NCBI RefSeq assembly: GCF_021173675.1
Contig: NZ_JAIHON010000013.1
Coordinates: 248,001-312,000, forward strand
Reading direction: 5' to 3'
Length of the DNA stretch: 64,000 nt
Source of the DNA: Streptomyces lincolnensis
GTDB taxonomy: Bacteria > Actinomycetota > Actinomycetes > Streptomycetales > Streptomycetaceae
Under the pieces are notes generated by a model. That model had not been told where the DNA came from and did not search any database. It saw only the letters and a list, made by a program, of their open reading frames with translations. Of this stretch, positions 8,703-17,304 are shown one piece after another. Numbering within the stretch: the first letter of the stretch is position 1; each line of letters opens with the position of its first letter. Made by a program: the position numbers and the translations under genes.

Positions 8703-9725
8703 TCAGTTCCCGAGCTGAGTCCGCGGCCGGGGCTCGAACCCCGCCGCCCGGTAGCTCGCGTCGATCAGTGTCATCGTCTCCAGCGCGTCGTCGGCGTCCA
8801 GTGGGACGGGCGTGCCCGTGCGGACGCGGGCCGCGAAGGACTCCAGTTGGTAGGTGTACGACGAGCGGGTGCCGAGATGCTCCGTGCGTTCGCCCTCGGC
8901 CGTGCGGACGATGATGCGGTCGTCGAGCTGGGGGAGGACGAAGTTCGGGGCGGAGGCCTCGCCGCGGGAGCCGACGATGCGGCAGCTCATCTCCAGCCGG
9001 TCGTGGTCCATGTGGCAGCGGGCGGAGGCGGTGGCGCCGCCGGGGAAGTCCAGGTCGGCGTCGAGCCACTCGTCGACACCGGGCGCGCCGGCCCGCTCCC
9101 CGCCCCGGGCGGAGACGAGGCGCGGGGCACCGCCCGCCCAGGGGGCGAGCATCCGTACCGCGTGCAGGCTGTAGCAGCCGAGGTCCATCACCGCGCCGCC
9201 GGCCAGCGGCAGCGACCAGCGGGGGTCGGCGGCGCCCGGCGCGGGAATGGCGACGAGCGTCTCCACACGCTGGAGCTCGCCGAGTTCGCCGCTGTCCAGG
9301 AGCTCGTGCAGGCGCCGGGTGAGCGGGTGGAAGAGGTAGTGGAAGGCCTCCATGAAGACGGCCCCGGACTTGGCCGCCGCCTCCCGTACCTCGGCGGCCT
9401 CCTCGGCGTTGCTCGCCGACGGCTTCTCCGACAGCACGTGCTTGCCCGCCGCCAGGGCGGCGAGGTTCCACGGCCCGTGCAGTCCGTTGGCGAGCGGGTT
9501 GTAGACGACCTCGACCTCGGGATCGGCCAGCACGTCGGCGTAGGAGTCGCACACCCGCTCCACGCCGTGCGCCGCCGCGTACGCCTCGGCGCGGGACCGG
9601 TCGCGGGCGGCCACCGCGACCACGCGGTGGCCGGTCGCCCGGGCCGGGTCGATCAGGGAACGCTCGGTGATGTTCGCCGCGCCCAGTACGCCGATGCGCA
9701 GGGGCTCCCGGCCGGATTCGCTCAT
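8703..9725 (-). CDS. Gfo/Idh/MocA family oxidoreductase
   Basis: 340-residue NAD(P)-dependent oxidoreductase. It opens with a Rossmann motif (IGVLGAANITERSL, GFO type) and has the EKP motif in LSEKPSASN, followed by a C-terminal sheet domain with MEAFHYLFHP. The substrate is unknown. Relatives with the AANI motif act on sugars and dihydrodiols. The ATG at 9725 overlaps the stop of the upstream FAD oxidase by four bases (ATGA), so the two enzymes are coupled and may act in sequence. Confidence 0.75.
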   Translation of the reverse strand: MSESGREPLRIGVLGAANITERSLIDPARATGHRVVAVAARDRSRAEAYAAAHGVERVCDSYADVLADPEVEVVYNPLANGLHGPWNLAALAAGKHVLSEKPSASNAEEAAEVREAAAKSGAVFMEAFHYLFHPLTRRLHELLDSGELGELQRVETLVAIPAPGAADPRWSLPLAGGAVMDLGCYSLHAVRMLAPWAGGAPRLVSARGGERAGAPGVDEWLDADLDFPGGATASARCHMDHDRLEMSCRIVGSRGEASAPNFVLPQLDDRIIVRTAEGERTEHLGTRSSYTYQLESFAARVRTGTPVPLDADDALETMTLIDASYRAAGFEPRPRTQLGN

Positions 9726-11110
9726 GTCTGCTGTTCCTCCTGGAGGGTGACAGGACGATCTTCCTGCACGGGCGGTGTGCCGTCCACGGGTGGGAAGTGG
9801 CGGCGGGCGAGGTCCTGCGCGTGGGCGACGGCGCACTCGACCAGTTCGAAGGCGGGCAGTCCGCCGACGTGGTAGGTGTGGAACCGCCCCTGCAGGGCGT
9901 CCAGCCGGTCGAGGACACCGCCCGCGAGGTCCGCGCCGCCGAAGTGCGGCATGAACGCCCACGCGCGCTGGAGATGCACCTCCTCCACCCGCCCGCCGAG
10001 CCCGGCGACGTCCTCCCGTAACAGCGCGCCGACCTCCTCGGGACGGCCGTAGGAGTAGAAGGTCCGCACATCGCTGTCCGGGTAACGGTGGTGGTACGAC
10101 ACACAGTGGCCGCTCGCCTCACGGGTCGCGGTGTGGCGGTCGAGGAAGTAGAAGGCGTTCTCCGGCAGGCCGGACGCGGTGGCGAGGACGGTGTGGTAGG
10201 CGTTCGAGCGGATCCGGGCGGCCACGTCGCGTTCCTCCGCGGTGGCGTCGAGGACCGGCAGGATCCGGTCCAACGGCACGGCGAGCACCAGGTCGTCGGC
10301 GGTCACCGGCCCGGCGTCGGTGTGCACCCGCACCCCGCCCGTCCGTCCGCCCGTCCATGCGCCGGTCCGTCGGCCCGCCCATCCGTCCGTGCCTCCGCCC
10401 GTATGCCGCTCCACCGAGGTCACGCGCACCCCGCACCGCACGTCCTTCAGTTCCTCGGCGATCCGGCGCCACAGCGTGGCGAAGCCGCCCACCAGGGTGA
10501 AGTCGCCCTCGTGCCCGAGCAGTTCGCGGCCGTCCCCGGACAACAGCCCGGTCATCTCGGCGTACTTCACGAAGTACAGCGCGGGCACGTCGTCGTCGAG
10601 ATAGCCGTACCCGGCCGCCGTGTACCCGGTGCCGAACGACTCGGCCATGGCTTCGAGGCCGTGCTCGGCGAGCCATGCGGAGACGGGAGCGGCGAGCGCC
10701 CGCGCGGAGTGGGCGAGCCCGGGTTCGCCGATGTGCGGGAACTCCCGCTCGCGCAGCGCCTGGTAGCGCCGGAGAGTGCCGTCGCGCAGGAACGCCATGG
10801 ACTGCCGGACCGCGGTGCGTGCGGCGACGTCGAGGACGCGGTAACGGGTGGTGCGTTCCGTCTCGACGCCCAGCTCCGTCACCAACTGCGCCGTCCGCTC
10901 GTACCGGTTGGTGCATATGTGGCCGCCGAGGTCGAAGGTGTGGCCGTCGACACTCACGCTCTGGCATTTCCCGGCCACCGAGTCCTGCTCCTCCAGCACG
11001 GTGACACGATGGCCGGCCCGCTCCAGTTCACGGGCGGCGGCGAGACCGCCGGGTCCGGCGCCGATGACGACGACGCTCCGGGAGGGCACGGGTGCGTGGC
11101 TGGCGTCCAA
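9722..11110 (-). CDS. FAD-dependent amine oxidase-like oxidoreductase
   Basis: 462-residue flavoprotein. The N-terminal dinucleotide-binding motif is VVVIGAGPGGLAAARELE, followed by the E-loop (VTVLEEQDSVAGKCQSV) seen in amine oxidase/protoporphyrinogen-oxidase relatives. The substrate is unknown. I place the start at the TTG at 11110 (LDASHAPVPSRS) because an AGGAG sits eight bases upstream; a longer frame reaches 11284. A run of degenerate GTCCGTCCGCCC units (about 10336-10402) inserts a low-complexity Gly/Arg/Trp/Thr segment after VTSVERHTGG. It is coupled to the Gfo gene downstream. Confidence 0.7.
   Translation of the reverse strand: MDASHAPVPSRSVVVIGAGPGGLAAARELERAGHRVTVLEEQDSVAGKCQSVSVDGHTFDLGGHICTNRYERTAQLVTELGVETERTTRYRVLDVAARTAVRQSMAFLRDGTLRRYQALREREFPHIGEPGLAHSARALAAPVSAWLAEHGLEAMAESFGTGYTAAGYGYLDDDVPALYFVKYAEMTGLLSGDGRELLGHEGDFTLVGGFATLWRRIAEELKDVRCGVRVTSVERHTGGGTDGWAGRRTGAWTGGRTGGVRVHTDAGPVTADDLVLAVPLDRILPVLDATAEERDVAARIRSNAYHTVLATASGLPENAFYFLDRHTATREASGHCVSYHHRYPDSDVRTFYSYGRPEEVGALLREDVAGLGGRVEEVHLQRAWAFMPHFGGADLAGGVLDRLDALQGRFHTYHVGGLPAFELVECAVAHAQDLARRHFPPVDGTPPVQEDRPVTLQEEQQT
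10336..10402. repeat. Low-complexity CGTCCGTCCG-type repeat inside a gene
   Basis: Degenerate 4- to 8-base units of CCGTCCGTCC/GCCCATCC type lie inside the FAD oxidase gene. They code for a Gly/Arg/Trp-rich insertion that interrupts the conserved fold. Confidence 0.6.
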
Positions 11111-11223
11111 GGTCGTCGCTCCTGGATCCGTCGGGCATGGATGCGTCTCATGGTCGTAGGGAGAGATCACACGGCCGTAAACGGAATCCAGGAGCGTGGT
11201 GTTCAGCCGTCGGGGTTGAGCCG

Positions 11224-12228
11224 TCAGGCCGTGCGGACCTCCGCGATCGTCACCGGCCGGTGCTCGTGCAGCGACAGCGTGCACGCGTCGGCGATCCAGC
11301 CGGCCTCCAGGGCGTCCTCGATCGTGCAGGGGGAGGGCCGGGTGCCCGCCACGACCTCGGTGAACGCGGTGAGTTCGGCGCGGTAGGCCGCGGTGAAGCG
11401 GTCCATGAAGAAGTCGTGCGGGGTGCCCGCCGGGAAGGTCACCCCGGGCTCGACCGAGCGCAGCGGCAGCTTGTCCTCCAGGCCCACGGCGATGGAGTCG
11501 GTGAAGCCGTGGATCTCCATGCGGACGTCGTAACCCCGGGCGTTGTGGCGGGAGTTGGAGACCACCGCGATCGTGCCGTCGTCCAGGGTGAGGATCGCGC
11601 CCGTGGTGTCGGCGTCGCCCGCCTCCTTGATGTAGTCGGCACCGCGGTTGCCGCCGACCGCGTACACCTCGGTCACCTCGCGGCCGGTCACCCAGCGGAT
11701 GATGTCGAAGTCGTGCACCGAGCAGTCCCGGAAGATGCCGCCGGAGGCGGCGATGTACGCGGCCGGCGGCGGCGCCGGGTCCAGCGTGGTCGACCGCACG
11801 GTGTGCAGCTTGCCCAGCTCACCGCTCTGCACGGCCGCTCGCGCGTTGACGAACCCGGTGTCGAAGCGGCGGTTGTAGCCGATCTGGATCGGAACGTCGC
11901 TGCCCTGGACGGCCTTGAGGACCTCGACGCCCTCGCTCATGGTCTTGGCGACGGGCTTCTCGCAGAAGACGGGGATGCCCGCCTCCACGCCGGCCAGGAT
12001 CAGCCCGGGGTGGGCGTCCGTCGCGGCGGCGACCACGATGCCGTCCACCCCGGCGGCCAGCAGGGCCTGGGGCGAGTCCACGACCTCGCCGCCGAACCGC
12101 TCCGCGGCCGACTTGGCGGCGTCCGTGAACGGGTCGGTCAGGACGAGCGACTCGACCGCGTCGAGCCCGGAGAGAGTCTCGGCATGAAAGGCGCCGATAC
12201 GGCCGAGGCCGAGGATTCCGATACGCAT
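11224..12228 (-). CDS. Gfo/Idh/MocA oxidoreductase (inositol dehydrogenase-like)
   Basis: 334 residues. Rossmann motif IGILGLGRIGAFHAETL at the N-terminus, CEKPVAKTMSEG near residue 95, and GYNRRFDTGF and DCSVHDFDIIRWVTG in the second domain, the catalytic Lys/Asp/His pattern of inositol 2-dehydrogenases. It is the third minus-strand gene of a unit starting with a PhyH dioxygenase (13131) and an SDR (12337). The sugar or cyclitol is not identifiable from sequence. It is more IolG-like than the 8703 paralogue. Confidence 0.78.
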   Translation of the reverse strand: MRIGILGLGRIGAFHAETLSGLDAVESLVLTDPFTDAAKSAAERFGGEVVDSPQALLAAGVDGIVVAAATDAHPGLILAGVEAGIPVFCEKPVAKTMSEGVEVLKAVQGSDVPIQIGYNRRFDTGFVNARAAVQSGELGKLHTVRSTTLDPAPPPAAYIAASGGIFRDCSVHDFDIIRWVTGREVTEVYAVGGNRGADYIKEAGDADTTGAILTLDDGTIAVVSNSRHNARGYDVRMEIHGFTDSIAVGLEDKLPLRSVEPGVTFPAGTPHDFFMDRFTAAYRAELTAFTEVVAGTRPSPCTIEDALEAGWIADACTLSLHEHRPVTIAEVRTA

Positions 12229-12255
12229 AAGGGGTCACTCCTTGAGAAAGGGGGG

Positions 12256-12316
12256 TGCGCCCCAAAGGGGCGCGGGGAACCGCGCGACCAGCCACGACGA
12301 ACCCGCAGCCGACCAC
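12256..12316. repeat. Streptomyces-type dispersed intergenic repeat with hairpin
   Basis: GCGCCCC (12257-12263), AAA and GGGGCGC (12267-12273) form a tight hairpin, followed by CGCGGGGAACCGCGCGACCA and CCACGACG. This block resembles a short intergenic sequence I recall as abundant in Streptomyces genomes. It sits between the Gfo and SDR genes and could trim or terminate that transcript. Confidence 0.5.
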
Positions 12317-12336
12317 GGACAAACTGCGGCAAATCC

Positions 12337-13113
12337 TTAGTCGAGACCCCCCAGAACGTTCTGATCCCAGTCGATCACAGACCCGGTCACCACGCCCGAC
12401 CGGTCCGACAGCAGCAACACCACGAAATCGGCGATCTCATCGGGTTGGCCGAGCTTGCCCATCGGCAACCGCGCCGCGGCCTCCTCCCGCCAGTCGTCCC
12501 CCGCACCGTGGAACGCCCTCTGCGTCGCGTCCTCGCCCTCCGTCGCCGTCCAGCCGATGTTCAGGCCGTTGATCCGGATCCGGTCCCAGCGGTGCGCGTG
12601 CGCCGCGTTGCGGGTCAGGCCGATCAGACCGGCCTTGGCGGAGACGTACGGCGCCAGGAAGGGCTGCCCGCCGTGCGCCGAGGAGGTGATGATGTTGACG
12701 ATCGTGCCGGGCGCCTTGCGCGCGACCATGTCCGCGACGGCCGCCTGCATGGCGAAGAACGGCGCCTTGAGGTTGATCGCGATGTGCTGGTCGAACAGCT
12801 CGGGCGTGGTGTCGAGGAGGGTGCCGCGGGAGGTCAGCCCCGCGGAGTTCACCAGGCAGTCGATCCGGCCGTACGCCTCGACGACCCGGGTGACGGAGGA
12901 CCTGGCCTGCTCGGCGTCCGCCAGGTCGGCGCGGACGAAGAGGGCCTTGCCCCCGGCCGCCTCCAGCTCCGCGACCAGCGCCTCACCCGGTTCCGGGCGC
13001 CGGCCGGTGACGGCGACGACCGCCCCCTCGCGGACGGCGGCCCGCGCGATGGCGGCACCGACGCCCTGGCTGCCGCCGTTGACGAGGACGATCCTGTCGT
13101 CGAGAAGTCCCAT
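12337..13113 (-). CDS. Short-chain dehydrogenase/reductase
   Basis: 258-residue classical SDR. The cofactor motif is NGGSQGVGAAIA (residues 12-23), NSAG is at 89-92, and the catalytic residues are S144/S145, Y156 and K160 (YVSAK). It would oxidise or reduce a secondary alcohol with NAD(P). The substrate is unknown. It lies between the PhyH dioxygenase and the Gfo dehydrogenase on one strand, suggesting a short oxidative pathway controlled by the LacI gene at 14480. Confidence 0.8.
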   Translation of the reverse strand: MGLLDDRIVLVNGGSQGVGAAIARAAVREGAVVAVTGRRPEPGEALVAELEAAGGKALFVRADLADAEQARSSVTRVVEAYGRIDCLVNSAGLTSRGTLLDTTPELFDQHIAINLKAPFFAMQAAVADMVARKAPGTIVNIITSSAHGGQPFLAPYVSAKAGLIGLTRNAAHAHRWDRIRINGLNIGWTATEGEDATQRAFHGAGDDWREEAAARLPMGKLGQPDEIADFVVLLLSDRSGVVTGSVIDWDQNVLGGLD

Positions 13114-13130
13114 GAGTTCTGTCGGCCCTT

Positions 13131-14297
13131 TCAGCTCTCGCGCCGTACGGCGCCTGCTCGCAGTTCGTCCCGCAGCGCCCGCGGGGTCCAGCCCTCACGC
13201 AGCGCCCGGCGTACCACGTCGGCCTGCGAGGGCGGGGCCATGCCGTCGACCGGCGGATCGCTGTCGAGGTTGGTGGGGAACGGATAGCCCTCGGCGCTCG
13301 CGGCGATCACCTGCTCCAGCCACGCCTCGCCCACGCCCTCGGACCGGCGCCTGCGCAGCACCGGGTAGACGGCGTTCGACACGGCCTCCCGGTCCACCGT
13401 CTCCATGGCCCGCCCGAAGGCGGAGGACACCTGGAGCAGATTGGCCATGCGCCGCACGTCCAGCGTGCGGTTGGTGCCGGCCGCGTGGAACACGGCCGGG
13501 TTGAAGAAGACGGCGTCGCCCTTCGCCATCGGCAGCTGGACGTGCCGTGCCTTGAAGTACGCCTGGAACTCCGGCAGTCGCCAGGCCAGATAGCCGGGCT
13601 CGTAGGTCTGCGAGTACGGCAGGTACATGGTCGGGCCGGACTCCACGGGCATGTCGCCGTGCGCGACCGCGCCCTGGAGGGTGAGCACGGGGGAGAGGCG
13701 GTGCACGTGCGCGGGGTAGCCGGCCGCCACCTCGTTGGAGAGGAACCCCAGGTGGTAGTCGCGGTGGGCGGTCTGCGCGGCGCCGCCCGCGTTGACCACG
13801 TTGACCTGCGAGGTCATCTGGTAGCCGGGGCCCAGCCAGGCGGCCGGGGCCAGCGCCAGGATGTCGTTGGCGTAGTAGTCGGCGAACGCCTCCGGGTCGT
13901 ACAGGGCGGCCTTCTCCAGCGCGTTCCACACCCGGTCGTTGGCGCCCGGCTTGGCGAAGTGGTCGCCGGAGTCCGCCCCCGAGGCCCGCTGCTCGGCGAT
14001 CAGGGCGTCGAACACGCCGGTGAGCCGGTCCACCACCGCGGGATCGGGGAAGGCACGGCGGAAGACGACGACACCGGGGCCGTCGGTGAAGGCCCGGATC
14101 AGCTCGGCCCGGATCTCGGGGGCCGAACCGGTGGCGCGGAGCCGCTCGCTGTCGTACACGAGGATGTTGTCCTCGACCGACGCGGCGTGCGGGTACCCGG
14201 CGATGTCCGTGCTGCGCTCGACCAGCGAGCGGAAGACATCGAGATCGCAGTCCTGCTCGGTCGGCCAGGCACGGTTCCGGTCCGCGGTGACGGACAT
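13131..14297 (-). CDS. PhyH-family Fe(II)/2-oxoglutarate dioxygenase
   Basis: 388-residue phytanoyl-CoA dioxygenase-like protein. The Fe ligands are visible as H178-x-D180 (AHRDYHLGF) and H271 (FNPAVFHAAGTNRT), with NRT as a likely 2-oxoglutarate contact. It would hydroxylate an unknown substrate using 2-oxoglutarate and oxygen. The start at 14297 (MSVTADRN, with an AAGGACG ribosome site) is preferred to an in-frame ATG at 14366, whose extra 23 residues are only the translation of a tandem DNA repeat. It is the promoter-proximal gene of the minus-strand unit opposite the LacI regulator. Confidence 0.8.
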   Translation of the reverse strand: MSVTADRNRAWPTEQDCDLDVFRSLVERSTDIAGYPHAASVEDNILVYDSERLRATGSAPEIRAELIRAFTDGPGVVVFRRAFPDPAVVDRLTGVFDALIAEQRASGADSGDHFAKPGANDRVWNALEKAALYDPEAFADYYANDILALAPAAWLGPGYQMTSQVNVVNAGGAAQTAHRDYHLGFLSNEVAAGYPAHVHRLSPVLTLQGAVAHGDMPVESGPTMYLPYSQTYEPGYLAWRLPEFQAYFKARHVQLPMAKGDAVFFNPAVFHAAGTNRTLDVRRMANLLQVSSAFGRAMETVDREAVSNAVYPVLRRRRSEGVGEAWLEQVIAASAEGYPFPTNLDSDPPVDGMAPPSQADVVRRALREGWTPRALRDELRAGAVRRES

Positions 14298-14303
14298 CCT
14301 CGT

Positions 14304-14374
14304 CCTTCTTTCGGTCACGGGAAGCGACCTTCTCTCGGTCACGGGGAGTGACCCTCTCTCGGTCACGGGAGCGA
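14304..14374. repeat. 24-bp direct repeat, three copies
   Basis: Three head-to-tail units (14304-14327, 14328-14351, 14352-14374) each contain CTCGGTCACGG followed by a GA-rich end. Unit 3 is one base short. They lie just upstream of the PhyH start, within its leader or promoter. Confidence 0.8.
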
Positions 14375-14406
14375 CACGCAGCCGGCCGCCCGGGAGCGAC
14401 GCGACT

Positions 14407-14429
14407 CTGACATTCTTGTCAGTACAAAC
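14407..14429. promoter_or_regulatory. Operator-like dyad between PhyH and LacI genes
   Basis: CTGACA-TTCT-TGTCAG (14407-14422) is a perfect 6-bp inverted repeat. The overlapping bases 14417-14429, read on the minus strand, give GTTTGTACTGACA, which matches GTTTGTACTTACA (1458-1470) in the iol promoter at 12 of 13 positions. Probable regulator site for the divergent transcripts. Confidence 0.5.
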
Positions 14430-14479
14430 CCCTCGAACAACCAGCAGTCGTCCATCAAAAACCCCTCAAGGAGCCTCGC

Positions 14480-15511
14480 GTGGGTCACCCCTACCCGATC
14501 CGGGAGATCGCACGTCAGGCAGGCCTGAGCGAGGCGACCGTCGACCGGGTCCTGAACGGCCGGGGAGGGGTGCGGGAGAGCACCTCCCGGGAGGTCCGGC
14601 AGGCCATCGCCGACCTGGACCGGCAGCGCACCCAGGTCCGGCTGGTCGGCCGTACCTTCATGATCGACATCGTGATGCAGGCACCGGAACGTTTCACCAC
14701 CGCCGTACGGGCCGCCCTGGAGGCCGAACTGCCCTCCCTGCATCCCGCCGTGGTGCGTTCGCGCTTCCACTTCCGCGAGACCGGCCCGCAGGAGGAGCTG
14801 ATCCGGACCCTGGACCGGATCGCCCGGCGCGGCTCGCAGGGGGTCGTCCTCAAGGCCCCGGACGTCCCCGAGGTCTCGGCCGCCGTCGGCCGGCTCGCGG
14901 AGGCCGGCATCCCCGTCGTCACCCTGGTCACCGACCTGCCCTCCACCGCCCGGCTGGCCTACGTCGGCATCGACAACCGGGCGGCGGGCGCCACGGCCGC
15001 CTATCTCATGGGCCAGTGGCTGGGCGACCGGCCCGGCAATGTGCTCACCAGCCTCAGCAGCGGCTTCTTCCGCAACGAGGAGGAGCGCGAGATGGGCTTC
15101 CGCAGCGTCATGCGCGCCCGCCACCCCGACCGCGCGCTGGTCGAGATCACCGAGGGCCAGGGCCTGGACGCCACCCAGTACGACCTGGTCCGGGCCGCGC
15201 TGGAACGCGACCCGGACATCCGCGCCGTCTACTCGATCGGCGGCGGCAACATCGCCACCCTGCGGGCCTTCGAGGACCAGGGCCGGGAGTGCGCGGTGTT
15301 CGTCGCGCACGACCTCGACGGCGACAACACCCGCCTGCTGAGCGAGCAGCGACTGTCCGCCGTGCTCCACCACGACCTGCGCCAGGACATGCGCGAGGCC
15401 TGCCACCTCGTGATGCGCGCCCACGGCGCCCTGCCGCCCACGGGGCCGACGCCGCCGTCCTCCATCCAGGTCGTGACCCCGTACAACATGCCCCCGCAGG
15501 CGACGAGCTGA
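14480..15511 (+). CDS. LacI-family transcriptional regulator
   Basis: 343 residues. The N-terminal helix-turn-helix reads YPIREIARQAGLSEATVDRVLNGRGGV (residues 5-31); the hinge and a periplasmic-binding-like sensor domain follow. It starts with GTG at 14480 behind AAGGAG. Divergent to the PhyH/SDR/Gfo operon, it probably represses it and itself. The sensor domain ends with SIQVVTPYNMPP, like regulators of cyclitol and hexose use; the effector is not known. Confidence 0.85.
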   Translation: MGHPYPIREIARQAGLSEATVDRVLNGRGGVRESTSREVRQAIADLDRQRTQVRLVGRTFMIDIVMQAPERFTTAVRAALEAELPSLHPAVVRSRFHFRETGPQEELIRTLDRIARRGSQGVVLKAPDVPEVSAAVGRLAEAGIPVVTLVTDLPSTARLAYVGIDNRAAGATAAYLMGQWLGDRPGNVLTSLSSGFFRNEEEREMGFRSVMRARHPDRALVEITEGQGLDATQYDLVRAALERDPDIRAVYSIGGGNIATLRAFEDQGRECAVFVAHDLDGDNTRLLSEQRLSAVLHHDLRQDMREACHLVMRAHGALPPTGPTPPSSIQVVTPYNMPPQATS

Positions 15512-15520
15512 GAGGTACGA

Positions 15521-16114
15521 GTGGAGCAGCGCACGGAACACGTGGAGATCGAGGGCACCGGCTTCGTCGCCAGGCTGACGCCCGGCGGCCGGGTCGGACT
15601 GCTGGCGTTGCACGCGAGCAACGAGGGCGGCACCGGCGAACTGGCCGAGACCGTGGCCCGGCGCACGGGCGCCACCAGCCTGGTCTTCACCCAGCCGGAC
15701 GCGCCGCGGCCCGTGCACATCACCTCGCGGCGCATGGCGGTGGACCACTGCATGCTGCTCAAGGACTTCCTCGCGCACGTCCGGATCACCGTCTCCCTGC
15801 ACGGCCACATGAGGAGCACGGCGATCTTCGTGGGCGGCGGCAACCGGGACGCCGCCCACCTCCTGGCCTCCGGACTGAGCGCCCTGCACCCGGAGTTCCC
15901 CCTGGTCACCGACCTCGCTCGGATCCCCGCCGCACTGCGCGGCCTGCACGCCGGGAACCCGGTCAACATGGCCCGCGACGGGGGCGTACAGCTGGAACTC
16001 CCGCTCCCCGCCCGCACCTCGGGCGCCACGGACGTGCCGCCGCGGCGGGTCGTCGACGCCCTGACCGCGGGCGTGCGGCTGCTGGCGGCGCGGGCCGTCA
16101 CTCCGCCACGGTGA
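15521..16114 (+). CDS. Poly-gamma-glutamate hydrolase-like protein (DUF867 type)
   Basis: 197 residues resembling the phage PghP/DUF867 family. The zinc-site-type elements are LLALHASNEGGTGELAE (residues 27-43), D-H in RRMAVDHCMLLKD and the VSLHGHMRS strand. In the first element the His-Gly of family members is His-Ala. The family hydrolyses gamma-glutamyl links, but whether this one does is open. GTG start behind GAGAGG, nine bases after the LacI stop, so probably co-transcribed. Its last 17 bases overlap the convergent gene at 16098. Confidence 0.6.
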   Translation: MEQRTEHVEIEGTGFVARLTPGGRVGLLALHASNEGGTGELAETVARRTGATSLVFTQPDAPRPVHITSRRMAVDHCMLLKDFLAHVRITVSLHGHMRSTAIFVGGGNRDAAHLLASGLSALHPEFPLVTDLARIPAALRGLHAGNPVNMARDGGVQLELPLPARTSGATDVPPRRVVDALTAGVRLLAARAVTPPR

Positions 16115-17255
16115 CCCAGGCGCCGCTCTCGGCCGACCGCGCCATCGCCTCCAGTACGACGGCACTGTGCACGGCGTCCGCCAGGGTCGCCCCGTGCGGG
16201 GTGCCCTCGGCGACCGACCGCAGGAAGCGGTACGCCTCCACGACCTTCAGGTCGTCGTAGCCCATGGCGTTGGCCGCACCGGGCTGGAACGCCCCGAACT
16301 CGCCGTCGCCGGGACCGACGTAGACCGTGCTGACCGGCTGGTCCTGGTAGCGGTCGCCGCGGCTGACGCCCAGCTCGTTCATCCGGCGGAAGTCCCAGAA
16401 GACCGCGCCCTTGGTGCCGTGCACCTCGAAGCCGTAGTTGTTCTGCTCGCCGACCGAGACCCGGCAGGCCTCCAGGACGCCGCGGGCGCCGGAGGTGAAG
16501 CGCAGCAGGCAGTTGACGTAGTCCTCGTTCTCGACCGGGCCGAGCTCGCCGCCCGAGGCGCGGCTGTGACCGGCCGTGGCGCCGGTCGGACGGGCCCGCT
16601 CCGGGACGAAGACCGCCGTGTCGGCGGTCAGCGAGGCGAGGTCGCCGAGCAGGTACCGGGCCAGGTCGGCGCCGTGCGAGGCCAGGTCGCCCAGCACTCC
16701 GCTGCCGCCGCGCTCCCGCTCGTACCGCCAGGTCAGCGCGCCCTCGGGGTGGGCCGCGTAGTCGCTGAACAGACGGAAGCGGGCGTGCGTAACCGTGCCC
16801 AGCTCGCCGGAGGCGATCAGCTCGCGGGCGGTCTCGACGGCGGGCGCGTTGCGGTAGTTGAAGCCGACGGCGCCCTGCACGCCCGCCTTGGCGACCGCGT
16901 CCGCGACCGCCCGGGCGTCCGCCGCCGTCAGGCCCACCGGCTTCTCGATCCAGATGTGCTTGCCCGCCTCGGCCATCGCCACGCCGATCTCGCGGTGCAG
17001 GAAGTTCGGCGCGGTGATGCTGACCGCCCGCACCCGGGGATCGGCGGCCACCTCGCGCCAGTCGCGGGCCGTCGAGGCGAAGCCGTACTGCGCGGCGGCC
17101 TCCTCGGCCCGGCCCGGCACCTCCTCGGCGACGGCCACCAGCTCGGGACGCACTCCCAGGTGGGGGTAGTGGTGCGGGACGCGGGCGTACGCCTGGGTGT
17201 GCACCCGGCCCATCCAGCCGAACCCGACGACGGCGACCCCGAGCGTATCCACCAT
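16098..17255 (-). CDS. Gfo/Idh/MocA family oxidoreductase
   Basis: 385 residues. Rossmann motif LGVAVVGFGWMGRVHTQAY, the EKP motif as IEKPVGLTAADAR and GFNYRNAPAVE in the catalytic domain. It is larger than the other Gfo enzymes in the window and close to the group annotated as sugar or scyllo-inositol dehydrogenases, but the substrate is unassigned. The start at 17255 has GGAGGAAGGG upstream. It is divergent to the LacI gene at 17402, with matching operator palindromes between them. Confidence 0.78.
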   Translation of the reverse strand: MVDTLGVAVVGFGWMGRVHTQAYARVPHHYPHLGVRPELVAVAEEVPGRAEEAAAQYGFASTARDWREVAADPRVRAVSITAPNFLHREIGVAMAEAGKHIWIEKPVGLTAADARAVADAVAKAGVQGAVGFNYRNAPAVETARELIASGELGTVTHARFRLFSDYAAHPEGALTWRYERERGGSGVLGDLASHGADLARYLLGDLASLTADTAVFVPERARPTGATAGHSRASGGELGPVENEDYVNCLLRFTSGARGVLEACRVSVGEQNNYGFEVHGTKGAVFWDFRRMNELGVSRGDRYQDQPVSTVYVGPGDGEFGAFQPGAANAMGYDDLKVVEAYRFLRSVAEGTPHGATLADAVHSAVVLEAMARSAESGAWVTVAE

Positions 17256-17304
17256 GACAGCCCTTCCTCCGGCCTCTTGGATGGCCTCTTCGGTCCCGGC
17301 TCTT

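Noticed and set aside
14304..14374. CRISPR-like array
   Set aside because: The units are head-to-tail without spacers, only three copies, and no cas genes are present. The same applies to the repeats at 19060, 26535 and 29342.
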